Shown here one piece after another: positions 53,410 to 63,472 of a DNA stretch of 64,000 nt (within the stretch, counting starts at the first letter, position 1; every line of letters begins with the position of its first letter). The DNA lies in the IMG/VR virus record IMGVR_UViG_3300031963_000004, positions 124,001 to 188,000 of that record. One strand, 5' to 3'. Below the pieces are notes generated by a model, which was not told the DNA's origin, searched no databases, and worked only from the letters and a program-made list of their open reading frames with translations. Origin of the DNA: a virus. The position numbers and the translations under genes were made by a program.

Positions 53410-54093
53410 ATGGCAGCAGAACCATTTAACTCAGCAGGCGGTTATACATATGGTATACCTCCTCAACCACTCATAACATCAAACGGTAATCTTAGTGCAA
53501 TAAACGCAACCTTTGCAAATGTTAACGTGTCTGGTAATCTTATCACTAGTGGAACAATAAGTGCGGATAATTTTATTGGAAACGTTCAAGGAAATATTAC
53601 TGGTGATTTTGCAGTTGTGGGTCCGGACAAAGGTATTGTATATAATAAAGCTGGGATAATTTTTTCAGACGATAATTTTAAGTTTGACTATGCAAATGCT
53701 ACTTTAAATTTAAATGGTAATCTAGTAACAAATAGTATTACGTTGGGGGTAGGACCTCTTGAATTTAGCAAAGCCATAGTGTTTAACGCAACAACAAACA
53801 GTAGCACACCAGAACAGCCCCTACATACAATAGCTGCTAACACAGTATCTTCAATTGACTATGTTGTTGTTGCAACTGATGCAACTGCTAACACAAGACA
53901 AACTAGTAAATTAATTGCAGGTGTTTTAGGTGACACCGTTGAGTATTTTGAATACGGTACAATTGATATAAACGGTGGAGTATGCGATGTTAGAATCAAA
54001 AACGAAACAGGTAACGTCATACTGACTGTAAGCCCAATGACTTCTAATCAGATCACCTATAAGATTATGGTGACTACAGTTAAAGAAGGATAA
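53410..54093 (+). CDS. Tail-fibre-family protein with beta-repeats
   Basis: A 227-residue protein. The N-terminus has AINATFANVNVSGNLITSG and FIGNVQGNITGDFAV, the G-N strand repeats that recur in the next genes. The C-terminal ~90 residues form a compact beta domain (VEYFEYGTIDINGGVCDVRI, ILTVSPMTSNQITYKIM) also found at the end of the following protein, apparently a trimerisation or cap domain. It is the shortest member of the array and first in its operon. Role inferred as fibre or spike part. Confidence 0.7.
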   Translation: MAAEPFNSAGGYTYGIPPQPLITSNGNLSAINATFANVNVSGNLITSGTISADNFIGNVQGNITGDFAVVGPDKGIVYNKAGIIFSDDNFKFDYANATLNLNGNLVTNSITLGVGPLEFSKAIVFNATTNSSTPEQPLHTIAANTVSSIDYVVVATDATANTRQTSKLIAGVLGDTVEYFEYGTIDINGGVCDVRIKNETGNVILTVSPMTSNQITYKIMVTTVKEG

Positions 54094-54102
54094 CAAAAAG
54101 AA

Positions 54103-56394
54103 ATGTCAATTAAAGCCCTTAACTCGGTTGCAGGTTTTTCGGTAGGGGAAAATCCAACAGAAGTTATTTTAGCGAATGGCGATATTACCACAGGTAATGC
54201 TTTATTGTCAGGCAATGTTGTAACAGGTTCTATATTCACAGATGACTATCGCTATGCTAATGGAGCTCCCGTCGATTTCGCACAGCCTGCAGGAAACACA
54301 TATCAGTTACAATATAATCTTAACGGTGACTTTGGAGCCACAGATTCACTTACTTTTAATCCAATATCGAATACATTAAACGTTGCTAATGCAATTATAG
54401 CCGGAAACATAACATCAATTGGTAATGTTTCAGCACAATACTTTTTTGGCAACGTTATAGGTAATATCGCAGGTAACTTAACAGTTCCTGGAATCAATAC
54501 CTCTGTTATTTTTAATACTACTGGAACAGCAGATGCTACTGATGCGTTTACATTTAATAAAAATTTAAATGTATTAGACGTAAGAGGAACCATTCAATCA
54601 CAAAATATAAGTGCAACACAGTCTATTGCTACAGAAAATATAATAGGCACATTACAAACTCCTAATCAGCCTAATATTATACAATTAGGTAATTTAGGTA
54701 ATTTAACTGTTAACACGTTTATAAACACTGATAGTATTACAGGTAATACTGCAAATTTTGCCAACGTTAATAGCAACAATATAACCAGTAATTCAATAAC
54801 TAGTAATACAATTAATTCTGCTAATTTAAATGTTAGTCAAAATATAAGTGGTTTAAATCAAGAGTTGACTGGTAATCTATCTGTTTTAGGTAATGTAGCT
54901 GCTAATAACTATTCTGGAAATAATTTAAACATAAGCAATAACATTGCTGCGAACACCGGATCTTTTACAGGTAATCTATCAGCGGGAGAAACTTCAGTTA
55001 CAGGAAATTTAACTACTACCGGTAACGTAACTGCTGATATCATAACTGCAAATCAAATTGTTTTAACAAGTAACTTATCAGTTGGTGCATCATTATCTGC
55101 AAGCGACTTATCAGTTTCGGGTAACTTACAGGTAGGTAATTTAAGTATTACCAGTACGATAAGTTCTAATTTAATACCTAATGTTAGTAACACCTATGTC
55201 ATAGGTAATCAAGAAAATCGTTGGAGTAATTTATGGTTATCTAATGACGGTGTATATTTAGGTGATCTGCCTATCAAAAACGATAGCGATACCTTAGTTA
55301 CTAATAATATCAGATCAAATGGTAACGTAACAACAACTAATTTAAATGTCACTGGCGCAACAACTGCTACAGGTGATGTTAATATTACAGGAAATCTTAC
55401 TGTTAACGGTAATACAAAATATGTGAATGTAGACACTGTTGCTATTAAAGATCCTATAATACCAATTGGTGGTAGTACGAATGGTGCTAACGCAGAAGGG
55501 TATGACGGTAAAGATAGAGGTTTACTATTACAAAACTACACATCTGACGGAACAGCCCCAGAAAATCAGTTCTTTGGTTGGAAAACTCAGGATCAAGAAT
55601 TTATAGCAGTTTCAAATGTAGGAAGCTCACTAAACGAACTTATCATACCTAATCATTTAGGTAACATTAGAGCAAACGTTTTCAAAGGTAATATTGAGGG
55701 CAGAGTTTTAACTGGTACTCAACCTAACATTACAAGTTTAGGTAACTTGACCGGACTAAATGTTAATGGTAATTTAAATGTAACTGGTGTAGCAAATACT
55801 ACAGCATTAAGAATAGCAAATACATTATATCCAACGACACCTGGCACAGATGGTCAGGTATTAACAACAAATGGTGCTGGTTCAATATATTACACAACAC
55901 CGATTACAGACGAATTATTTAACGGTACCAGTAACGTAAAAGTCAACGAAAACAGTAATGTAACCATAAGTGTTAATGGAAACGCTAATGTACTTACAGT
56001 CACATCAAACACTGCGGAAGTTAATGGCACATTATTAGCAAATACAATATCAGGTTCTGAGTTTGTATTAGGTATTACTAAAGTTGGACACGCAACTGTT
56101 ACAACTTCATCAACTGCGCTTAATCAAGTAATCGCTAGTATACCAATAGCTGATATCAGAGGGGCAGAATTTTTCATAAAAGGTGAAGAAAATTCGGGTG
56201 CTAAATATAGCGTTGAGTCTATATCTGCCGTACACAATGGTACTTCTGTAGAATTTTCAAAATACGGAGCTGTTAATTTAGGTGGGGCAACAGGTGCATT
56301 AAGTGTTAGATTAGCAGCAGGATTTTTACAATTAATAGTTACACCAAGCAGTAGTAACTCTACTAATTGGACTACACAATATAGGACAATTTAA
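54103..56394 (+). CDS. Tail-fibre-family protein with beta-solenoid repeats
   Basis: A 763-residue protein. The opening SIKALNSVAGFSVGENPTEV matches that of the next gene (TKFNSEAGFSVGAYP). Then come many short TGN/ITSN strand repeats typical of a beta-solenoid shaft. A conserved insert lies near residues 448-510: KDPIIPIGG, DRGLLLQNY, FFGWKTQDQEF. Two QPNI..LGNL repeats are present, at about 187 and 545. The C-terminal ~110 residues carry the same cap domain as the first array gene (TTSSTALNQVIASIPIAD, LQLIVTPSSSN). Probably a trimeric fibre. Confidence 0.75.
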   Translation: MSIKALNSVAGFSVGENPTEVILANGDITTGNALLSGNVVTGSIFTDDYRYANGAPVDFAQPAGNTYQLQYNLNGDFGATDSLTFNPISNTLNVANAIIAGNITSIGNVSAQYFFGNVIGNIAGNLTVPGINTSVIFNTTGTADATDAFTFNKNLNVLDVRGTIQSQNISATQSIATENIIGTLQTPNQPNIIQLGNLGNLTVNTFINTDSITGNTANFANVNSNNITSNSITSNTINSANLNVSQNISGLNQELTGNLSVLGNVAANNYSGNNLNISNNIAANTGSFTGNLSAGETSVTGNLTTTGNVTADIITANQIVLTSNLSVGASLSASDLSVSGNLQVGNLSITSTISSNLIPNVSNTYVIGNQENRWSNLWLSNDGVYLGDLPIKNDSDTLVTNNIRSNGNVTTTNLNVTGATTATGDVNITGNLTVNGNTKYVNVDTVAIKDPIIPIGGSTNGANAEGYDGKDRGLLLQNYTSDGTAPENQFFGWKTQDQEFIAVSNVGSSLNELIIPNHLGNIRANVFKGNIEGRVLTGTQPNITSLGNLTGLNVNGNLNVTGVANTTALRIANTLYPTTPGTDGQVLTTNGAGSIYYTTPITDELFNGTSNVKVNENSNVTISVNGNANVLTVTSNTAEVNGTLLANTISGSEFVLGITKVGHATVTTSSTALNQVIASIPIADIRGAEFFIKGEENSGAKYSVESISAVHNGTSVEFSKYGAVNLGGATGALSVRLAAGFLQLIVTPSSSNSTNWTTQYRTI

Positions 56395-56400
56395 AATTAA

Positions 56401-59400
56401 ATGGCATTAACTAAATTTAATTCAGAAGCAGGTTTTTCAGTAGGAGCATATCCTGCTATAGACGTTATTGATCGTAATGCTAATATTACGGCTAACAGCC
56501 TGCAGGCTACTGGTGCTGTTGATTTAGGTATAATCGGCAACTTAACTATTACTGGTGGTAACGCAGGTCAATATCTGCAAACTGATGGATCAGGAACATT
56601 AGTTTTTGCTAATGTTGATTTACCTTATGCAAGAGGTCCAAATCTTGCAGTACAATATAACAACACTTCTGCATTCAGCGGTGACAATAACTTTACATAC
56701 GATCCTACAACAGGTACAGTAAACGCTATCGCATTTGCGGGAGATGGTAGTAAACTTTCAGGTATAACAGGAGCAAACGTTGTTGGTGTAGTTGCAAATG
56801 CAAACTACGCAGCATTTGCAAACGTTACACTAAACTCATTAGCAGCTAACACAACTCAATTCGTTATTGGTAACAGTCAACCAAATATTACCAACGTTGG
56901 TAATTTAGAGCAGCTTAATGTTACAGGTAATCTTTTAGCAGAGGCTTTGGTAGCGAATTCATCATTACTAGTTCAAGGCGATGCAACAATTAACGGTAAT
57001 CTAGTTGTTCAAGGTACCGCAATATATTCAAACGTACAAACATTAAATGTTAAAGATCCTATACTAGAATTAGGTGGTGATCCATTTGGTGGCGCATTAG
57101 TAGCAAATGATTATATCAACCGCGGTATATTAGTTCATTACTATGATGGTATCCCCCTTAAAGGTTTTATGGGTTGGGACAGTAATGCTAATGGGTATAC
57201 TTTTGCCAGTAATATATCGCTAACTAATAATGAAGTAATCATTCATAATTTAGGTAACATTACAGCCCAAAACTTTATAGGTAACGGTGTAGGTATTACT
57301 GAGATAGAAGGCGGTAACGTTACAGGAATCGTAGCGAATGCTAACTTTGCTCAATACGGAAATTACGCAAGCTTTGCAGGAAATGTAACTGCATCAAATC
57401 AACCAAATATTACTACAGTTGGTAGTTTAGGTAATCTAACAGTTTTAGGTACAAGTAATTTAGGAAACGCTGCTGTTGCTAATTTTTTAGTAGGAGACGG
57501 CGGTTATCTATCAAATATTAAAGGACCTAATGTTGTAGGCACAGTTGCAAATGCTAACTATGCTCTTTATACAAACTACGCTAATACAGCAGAAACAGTA
57601 ACAATAGGGGCACAGCCAAATATTACAAGTGTTGGCACATTAACAGGATTAAATGTTGATGGTATAATAACTGGTGATGAAGCAACCTTTGTTGATGACG
57701 TAACAGCAGCATATTTTATAGGTGATGGTTATCAACTATCAAACATCACAGGTGCTAATGTTACTGGCACGGTAGCAAATGCATCAAATGCTAATTCATC
57801 TCATTACGCTACACATGTATTAGGTGCAGAACAACCAAATATTACAAGCGTTGGCACATTAACAAGTTTAGCAGTCACAGGTAATATTTCAGGTAATGTA
57901 ATTACTGGTAATTTATTTGTAGGTAACGGATCACACTTATCTAATATAACAGGCGCGAACGTAAGCGAAGTTCCAAATGCTAACTTTGCTACCTATTCAG
58001 GTCAGGCTAACAACGCAAACTTTGCAGGAAATGTCACAGTAGCAGATCAACCTAATATTACAAGTTTAGGTACATTAGTAAGATTAGACATAACAGGTAA
58101 CCTAACAGCAGGTAATGCTAATTTAGGTAACATGGTTAAGGCTAACTTTATAGACGCAAATGGTTATTTCTTAACATATACAGCAGGGCCAAATGTTGTC
58201 GGTTTAGTTGCCAACGCTAATCACTCATGGCATTCAAATGCTGCTAACTTTGCTAATTTAGCCAGTTTTGCAAATACAGTTGTATTCGCTAATCAACCTA
58301 ATATTACAAGTGTTGGTACACTAACTAATCTATCCGTATCCGGTAATATTATATCCGGTAATGCTAGCCTAGGTAATTTTGTACAAGCTAATTTTTTCTC
58401 AGGCAATGGTTATTATCTAACAGATTTACAGGCAGCTAATATAGTAGGTACTGTAGCAAACGCCAACTACGCAAATTTTGCAGGCAATGCTACACAAGCA
58501 AATCACGCTAATACAGCAAATACAGTTACCAATGCAGCACAACCTAATATTACAAGTGTTGGCACATTAACTTCACTAACAGTATCAGGGAATGTTTCAG
58601 CACAAAATGCTAATTTAGGTAATATTGCTGTAGCAAACTTCTTTGTTGGTGACGGAAGTAATCTATCTTTAATAAATGGTGCGAACGTAAGTGAAGTACC
58701 TAACGCTAATTTTGCAAGCTATTCTGAGCAAGCTAATAATGCTAATTATGCTACATCAGCGGTAACTGCGGGTACTGTAACAACAGCAGCACAGCCAAAT
58801 ATTACATCGGTCGGCACATTAACTGATTTAACCGTAACTGGTAATATAACAACAGGTAATCTAGTAAGCTTGCTTGATGTTACAGCAGTAAACTATTTTG
58901 GTAATGCGTATAATTTATTTGATATAAATGGTGCAAATGTAAGTGAAGTTCCGAATGCTAACTTTGCTACTTACTCAGGTCAAGCAGACAATGCAAACAC
59001 TGCGGTTAAAGTTACATCAAGCAGTCAACCTAATATTACTAGCGTAGGTTCACTTGTTGACCTAGATGTTATTGGAAACATTTCTGTAGGTAATATTAAT
59101 GATGCAGAAACAATAACAGCAACATTCTTTGTCGGTAGTGGCGCAAGTTTAAGTGATATCAACGGAGCAAACGTAAGCGAAGTAGCAAATGCAAATTACG
59201 CTACGTATTCAGGTCAAGCAGATAACGCAAATACTGCCGGAACAATAACAGCAAGTAGTCAACCTAATATTACCAGTGTCGGCACGTTAACTAGCTTATC
59301 GGTAACAGGTAATGTTAGTGCAGGAAATGTATTAGGTGGTAACGCAGTAAGTGCTAATTATTTTGTCGGTAACGGAGCATTTTTAACAGGTGTTATTACA

Positions 59401-61581
59401 GGAATTGATGATACTATTGCAAATGGTAATAGTAACATAACAATATTTGAAACAAGCGTAGGACTTTCAGCTAACGGCGTAGCGAATGTAATGCTCATCG
59501 GTAAAGATACCGTTGACGTAATTGGATCAATAACAGCCACTGGTGATATAACAGTAGACAATGTTATTTCAAATCTAATCACAGGTACATTAACAACTTC
59601 TGCGCAACCAAACATTACTACTGTAGGTACACTAGATGAATTAACTGTAGACGGTAATGTAACAGCAAATTACTTTATAGGTAATGTAGTTGGTAATATA
59701 CAAGGTACATTACAAGCACCTGGTGGCAATACACAAATACCATTTAATCAAAATGGTAATTTAGGTGCGACAGATAAACTTCAGTTCAATTACGCTACAA
59801 ACACATTATCTGTAATAGGAAACATATCCACATCTAATAATCTTACTAGAGATAGCAAGGTCGTTACTACATTCGTATCACAACCAACTGCCCCTACTAA
59901 TGCTAAAATGGGTGATCAGTGGTATGACACTGATAACGATGTCATTTACCAGTACATATATAATGGCACAACATTTGCATGGATTGATATTAGCTCTGGC
60001 TTCACAAGTTCAGATGCGAATGCTATCCCACAAACATTAGCCTTAAGAGATGATGAAGCTAATCTAAAAGCTAATGGTTTTGTTGGTAACACAATACAAG
60101 TAACTGATGCAGTTGTTACTGGAAACTTGACAGTAAGCGGCAACATAACCTATGTAAGCACAACTAATATTGATGTAAAAGATCCTATTATAGAATTAGG
60201 CGGCGGACCTAATGGCGCAGCATTAACTCAAAATGACGGTTACGATAGAGGTAGCCTACTACATTTATATCAGGGCAGCAATACAGTTGACGCATTTATG
60301 GGTTGGGACAACTCAAATGCAGAATTTACACTAGCGAGTAACGTAACATTAGATAACAATGTAGTAACTATAAATCAGTTAGGCAATATCAGAGCGGCCT
60401 ACTTTATTGGTGATGGTAGTCAATTAGCAAACATTCCTGCATCAGCGGTTCAAGGTGGAGTTGCTAGCGTAGATGCTAATATTACTTCAATTGTACCTGG
60501 TTCAGCTATTGGAGTATCTATGGATTATTCTGATCCATTATTTCCAGCAGGTAAGTTTATGATATATCAGTTAGGACCAGTTAGTTTGACAGTTACAAAT
60601 AATTGGCAATCTAGTAGTTTGTCAAGTAAAAATGCATATGCTAATTTCTTAGCAAGCTCAATTAATACATCAAATGTTAGAATGACATTCTCATTGGCGA
60701 ACGCGGTGTTTAATGTACAAAGCACCGATACAATTACGATCGGGGGTAGTGTGGTAACAGGAGCTAATTTATTAGCAATAGGAATAACAGGAAATAGCGG
60801 TACCTATACTATTCCTAGCGACTATTTCGCAGCAAGCGTACAAACAAATGCTACTAGTACAGTCAGTGCAAACTTAACTACATCTAGAGGTGTTTATACA
60901 GGAAGTGGCACTACACTTACTACAGCACAACCTGTGGCATACAATGTTAACAGTATAACTGGTAGCTTCCCAGTAAGTTCTGTTCCTTATTGGAACTTGA
61001 ATCAATCATTCAATTGGAGCGTAAGCGTTACAGGAACGACAGCTAGCGGTAATTTAACATACAGCGGTGGCGTAGTAACTACAACTTCACTTTCTTCTAC
61101 TGGTCAAACAAGTGGAACAAGTGGAAGTATTAACAGTACTAGCAGCTATACTATTACAACAAATGATTACACAGGAGCAGGCTTGAACGGGTATGGAACT
61201 AGAACGATCCCTAATACAGTTAATGGTACAGTAAACGCAGCTACCAAATACTATCCGTTGTTCTGGAAAATTACAGCGAATAGTACATTGCCTACATTTA
61301 CTGTAACTGATAGTAGAAATAATAATAATTTTGCAATCAACCAAAGCGCAAATACAAGTACGACAGTTTCAGATTATTTATGGATGGCAGTACCTAATTC
61401 GGGAAATGCAGCCACATTACAAAGTAGAACATTTAAACACATATTTGGAGGATTCGATATTATAGATACGCCTACTGTTACAGGCACACAAACAATTTCT
61501 GCTAACGGAGAAAGCTATAATTATTCAATTTATGGTTTCTCAGGATTCAGCCAAACATCATCTATAATAGTGACATCATAA
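56401..61581 (+). CDS. Large repetitive tail fibre / adhesin of 1726 residues
   Basis: The largest fibre of the array. From about residue 160 to 1075 it is made of repeats with a QPNITSVGTLTSLxVTGN core: eleven copies are seen, mostly 75-85 residues apart, each followed by (A)NFFVGDGSxLSxINGANV and NANYAxYSGQANNAN. The DPI-GG/DRG/FMGWD insert occurs twice, near 216-265 and 1259-1310. Residues ~1390-1726 are a unique Ser/Thr/Asn-rich beta domain ending FGGFDIIDTP and GFSQTSSIIVTS, the likely receptor-binding end. The start follows the previous gene by 6 bases. Confidence 0.78.
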   Translation: MALTKFNSEAGFSVGAYPAIDVIDRNANITANSLQATGAVDLGIIGNLTITGGNAGQYLQTDGSGTLVFANVDLPYARGPNLAVQYNNTSAFSGDNNFTYDPTTGTVNAIAFAGDGSKLSGITGANVVGVVANANYAAFANVTLNSLAANTTQFVIGNSQPNITNVGNLEQLNVTGNLLAEALVANSSLLVQGDATINGNLVVQGTAIYSNVQTLNVKDPILELGGDPFGGALVANDYINRGILVHYYDGIPLKGFMGWDSNANGYTFASNISLTNNEVIIHNLGNITAQNFIGNGVGITEIEGGNVTGIVANANFAQYGNYASFAGNVTASNQPNITTVGSLGNLTVLGTSNLGNAAVANFLVGDGGYLSNIKGPNVVGTVANANYALYTNYANTAETVTIGAQPNITSVGTLTGLNVDGIITGDEATFVDDVTAAYFIGDGYQLSNITGANVTGTVANASNANSSHYATHVLGAEQPNITSVGTLTSLAVTGNISGNVITGNLFVGNGSHLSNITGANVSEVPNANFATYSGQANNANFAGNVTVADQPNITSLGTLVRLDITGNLTAGNANLGNMVKANFIDANGYFLTYTAGPNVVGLVANANHSWHSNAANFANLASFANTVVFANQPNITSVGTLTNLSVSGNIISGNASLGNFVQANFFSGNGYYLTDLQAANIVGTVANANYANFAGNATQANHANTANTVTNAAQPNITSVGTLTSLTVSGNVSAQNANLGNIAVANFFVGDGSNLSLINGANVSEVPNANFASYSEQANNANYATSAVTAGTVTTAAQPNITSVGTLTDLTVTGNITTGNLVSLLDVTAVNYFGNAYNLFDINGANVSEVPNANFATYSGQADNANTAVKVTSSSQPNITSVGSLVDLDVIGNISVGNINDAETITATFFVGSGASLSDINGANVSEVANANYATYSGQADNANTAGTITASSQPNITSVGTLTSLSVTGNVSAGNVLGGNAVSANYFVGNGAFLTGVITGIDDTIANGNSNITIFETSVGLSANGVANVMLIGKDTVDVIGSITATGDITVDNVISNLITGTLTTSAQPNITTVGTLDELTVDGNVTANYFIGNVVGNIQGTLQAPGGNTQIPFNQNGNLGATDKLQFNYATNTLSVIGNISTSNNLTRDSKVVTTFVSQPTAPTNAKMGDQWYDTDNDVIYQYIYNGTTFAWIDISSGFTSSDANAIPQTLALRDDEANLKANGFVGNTIQVTDAVVTGNLTVSGNITYVSTTNIDVKDPIIELGGGPNGAALTQNDGYDRGSLLHLYQGSNTVDAFMGWDNSNAEFTLASNVTLDNNVVTINQLGNIRAAYFIGDGSQLANIPASAVQGGVASVDANITSIVPGSAIGVSMDYSDPLFPAGKFMIYQLGPVSLTVTNNWQSSSLSSKNAYANFLASSINTSNVRMTFSLANAVFNVQSTDTITIGGSVVTGANLLAIGITGNSGTYTIPSDYFAASVQTNATSTVSANLTTSRGVYTGSGTTLTTAQPVAYNVNSITGSFPVSSVPYWNLNQSFNWSVSVTGTTASGNLTYSGGVVTTTSLSSTGQTSGTSGSINSTSSYTITTNDYTGAGLNGYGTRTIPNTVNGTVNAATKYYPLFWKITANSTLPTFTVTDSRNNNNFAINQSANTSTTVSDYLWMAVPNSGNAATLQSRTFKHIFGGFDIIDTPTVTGTQTISANGESYNYSIYGFSGFSQTSSIIVTS
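56870..59660 (+). repeat. Eleven-copy coding repeat array (QPNIT module)
   Basis: The QPNIT codons fall at about 56878, 57400, 57613, 57833, 58048, 58292, 58540, 58794, 59025, 59260 and 59605, giving spacings of about 210-250 bases for most of the array. Repeats are similar but not identical, so the array is old or under diversification. Confidence 0.8.
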
Positions 61582-61582
61582 A

Positions 61583-62644
61583 ATGGCAGCGGCAACACTT
61601 ACCTTCCCCTCAGCAACGCTACTTAAAAATGTTGTAGATCCAGTAGATTTACAGGACGCTGCTACCAAAAATTATGTTAATCAAGCACTTGGTGCTGGTG
61701 GTGCAAGCATAGGTGCTGCGGGCAGTAATACACAAATACAATTCAATAATGCAGGTACATTAGGAGCAAGTGCTAACCTAACATTTGATGGTAATTTACT
61801 AACAATTACAGGTAATATAAGTTCACTAAATGCTAATTTAGGAAACTTAACTATCAGTAATTACTTTAGAGGCGTATTCGATGCTCAATCATCAAGTCAG
61901 CCCAACATTACCAGTTTAGGAACATTAACTGGATTAAATGTTGCAGGTAATGTTGATGTTGGAAACTTAAATGTTACTGGTTCTATTTCAGGTAACGTCA
62001 GTGGATCCTTTACTGGTACAGTCAGTGCTCCGGGTGCAAATACTCAAATCGTATTTAATGATGATGGCACATCCAATGCTACGTCAGGACTTACTTTTGA
62101 TAAATCTACGAATTTAATTACAGTAGCAGGAAATGCTAATGTTCAGGGTGGACTAGTTACTATTGGCGGCGCAACTATTGCAGCTAATGTTTCTACAGGT
62201 AACGCAGCTATATTCCCAATAGCTATTTCTAATTTAACAGTAGGTGCTTTAGCAGGTAATATTACTATTGGATCAACCGGTGGCACTGTAACAGCAAGAG
62301 GCACACTTGTAGCTAATACTATTGTTGGTTCTAATGTAATAAGTAATAGTTCAAACATAGCAGTTACAACAGACACCGTAGTAGACCAGTTCAATCCAGC
62401 ACTTTACAGAACCGCTAAATACTTAATCAAAGCTGGAAATGATGATGGATTCCAGTCAATTGAAGTGCTTTTGGTACACGACAATACAGACAGCTATATC
62501 ACCATATATGGTGCAGTAAGTTCTACTGAATTTGACATTGTAGACTTGTCAAGTAATATTTCAGCAGGAAACGTAAAACTGTATGCGACCGGAAGCAACG
62601 CTAACACTGTGGTAAACATACTAAGCACATACGTTAAAGATTAA
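61583..62644 (+). CDS. Tail-fibre-family protein
   Basis: A 353-residue protein. The N-terminus contains VVDPVDLQDAATKNYVNQAL, a motif common near the base of phage tail fibres. Beta-repeats follow, with one SQPNITSLGTLTGLNVAGN copy and AGSNTQIQFNNAGTLGAS, which is also found in the 1726-residue protein. The C-terminal ~90 residues are a cap domain (TAKYLIKAGNDDGFQSIEVL, VHDNTDSYITIYGAV) typical of phage structural proteins. Its ATG is one base after the previous stop. Confidence 0.72.
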   Translation: MAAATLTFPSATLLKNVVDPVDLQDAATKNYVNQALGAGGASIGAAGSNTQIQFNNAGTLGASANLTFDGNLLTITGNISSLNANLGNLTISNYFRGVFDAQSSSQPNITSLGTLTGLNVAGNVDVGNLNVTGSISGNVSGSFTGTVSAPGANTQIVFNDDGTSNATSGLTFDKSTNLITVAGNANVQGGLVTIGGATIAANVSTGNAAIFPIAISNLTVGALAGNITIGSTGGTVTARGTLVANTIVGSNVISNSSNIAVTTDTVVDQFNPALYRTAKYLIKAGNDDGFQSIEVLLVHDNTDSYITIYGAVSSTEFDIVDLSSNISAGNVKLYATGSNANTVVNILSTYVKD

Positions 62645-62646
62645 CA

Positions 62647-63459
62647 ATGACAACTAAGAATTTTAATGTAAAAAAGGGAATAACTACCGGTAACGTTAGG
62701 TTAGACGCCAACACTGGTAACATTGTAGGATCAAACGTAAATGCATCAAGTTTAGTTACAACATTAGACCTAGAAGTAACAGGGAATCTTAGATCAAATC
62801 TACGCCCAAACGCTAATGGTGTATTATCTTTGGGCAACTCTAGTGCAAGATATAAAGACCTGTATCTTTCAAACGTAGTTTATATAAACGATCAAAGTAT
62901 TAGTGCAAATGCCACTACAACGACAATATCTGGTAACCTACAATTAACAGATGCAAATATTGGAAATGTCGCAGTAGCAAATGCTAACATAGCATATCTT
63001 GAAACCGCAAATATTGTCGGAAATATTGCAAGCTTTAGCAACGTCACAATAGTAACTTTTGCTGCGAATCAAGCTAATGTTAATATATTAGCAGCTAACG
63101 TGATTACCGCAAATACAGGAAATATCACAAATCTGAATGTTTCTAATACAATTGTAGCAAACAAAATTGAAGTTGATTTGGTTGAGGGCAATATATTCCG
63201 CGCAAATTCTGCGAATATAAAGACCATAATTAGTGATCAAATCACGGTAAATAATCAGATTATCATAAATAGTACTACACAAGCTACCTCAACGACCACG
63301 GGAAGTTTCGTAACGGCGGGTGGTGCAGCAATTGGTAAAGATTTATATGTTGGTGGTTCCATACATTTAGCTAACGGAAACGGTGGCACAACAAGTAAGG
63401 GAATCATCAATTATAACGATGGAGTCAATAGCATTGACTTTGGATTTAACAACACTTAA
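62647..63459 (+). CDS. Tail-fibre-family protein
   Basis: A 270-residue protein. It opens MTTKNFNVKKGITTGNVRLD, then LGNSSARYKDLYLSNVV (a strand-turn motif shared with the 763-residue fibre, NRWSNLWLSNDGVYL), followed by many ANI/TAN beta-repeats. The end, SFVTAGGAAIGKDLYVGGSIHLANG, resembles the segment that precedes a receptor-binding domain in other fibres. The gene stops soon after it, so the tip may be supplied by the next gene, which starts 13 bases on. Family confident, exact role not. Confidence 0.7.
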   Translation: MTTKNFNVKKGITTGNVRLDANTGNIVGSNVNASSLVTTLDLEVTGNLRSNLRPNANGVLSLGNSSARYKDLYLSNVVYINDQSISANATTTTISGNLQLTDANIGNVAVANANIAYLETANIVGNIASFSNVTIVTFAANQANVNILAANVITANTGNITNLNVSNTIVANKIEVDLVEGNIFRANSANIKTIISDQITVNNQIIINSTTQATSTTTGSFVTAGGAAIGKDLYVGGSIHLANGNGGTTSKGIINYNDGVNSIDFGFNNT

Positions 63460-63472
63460 TGGATAGACAAAT

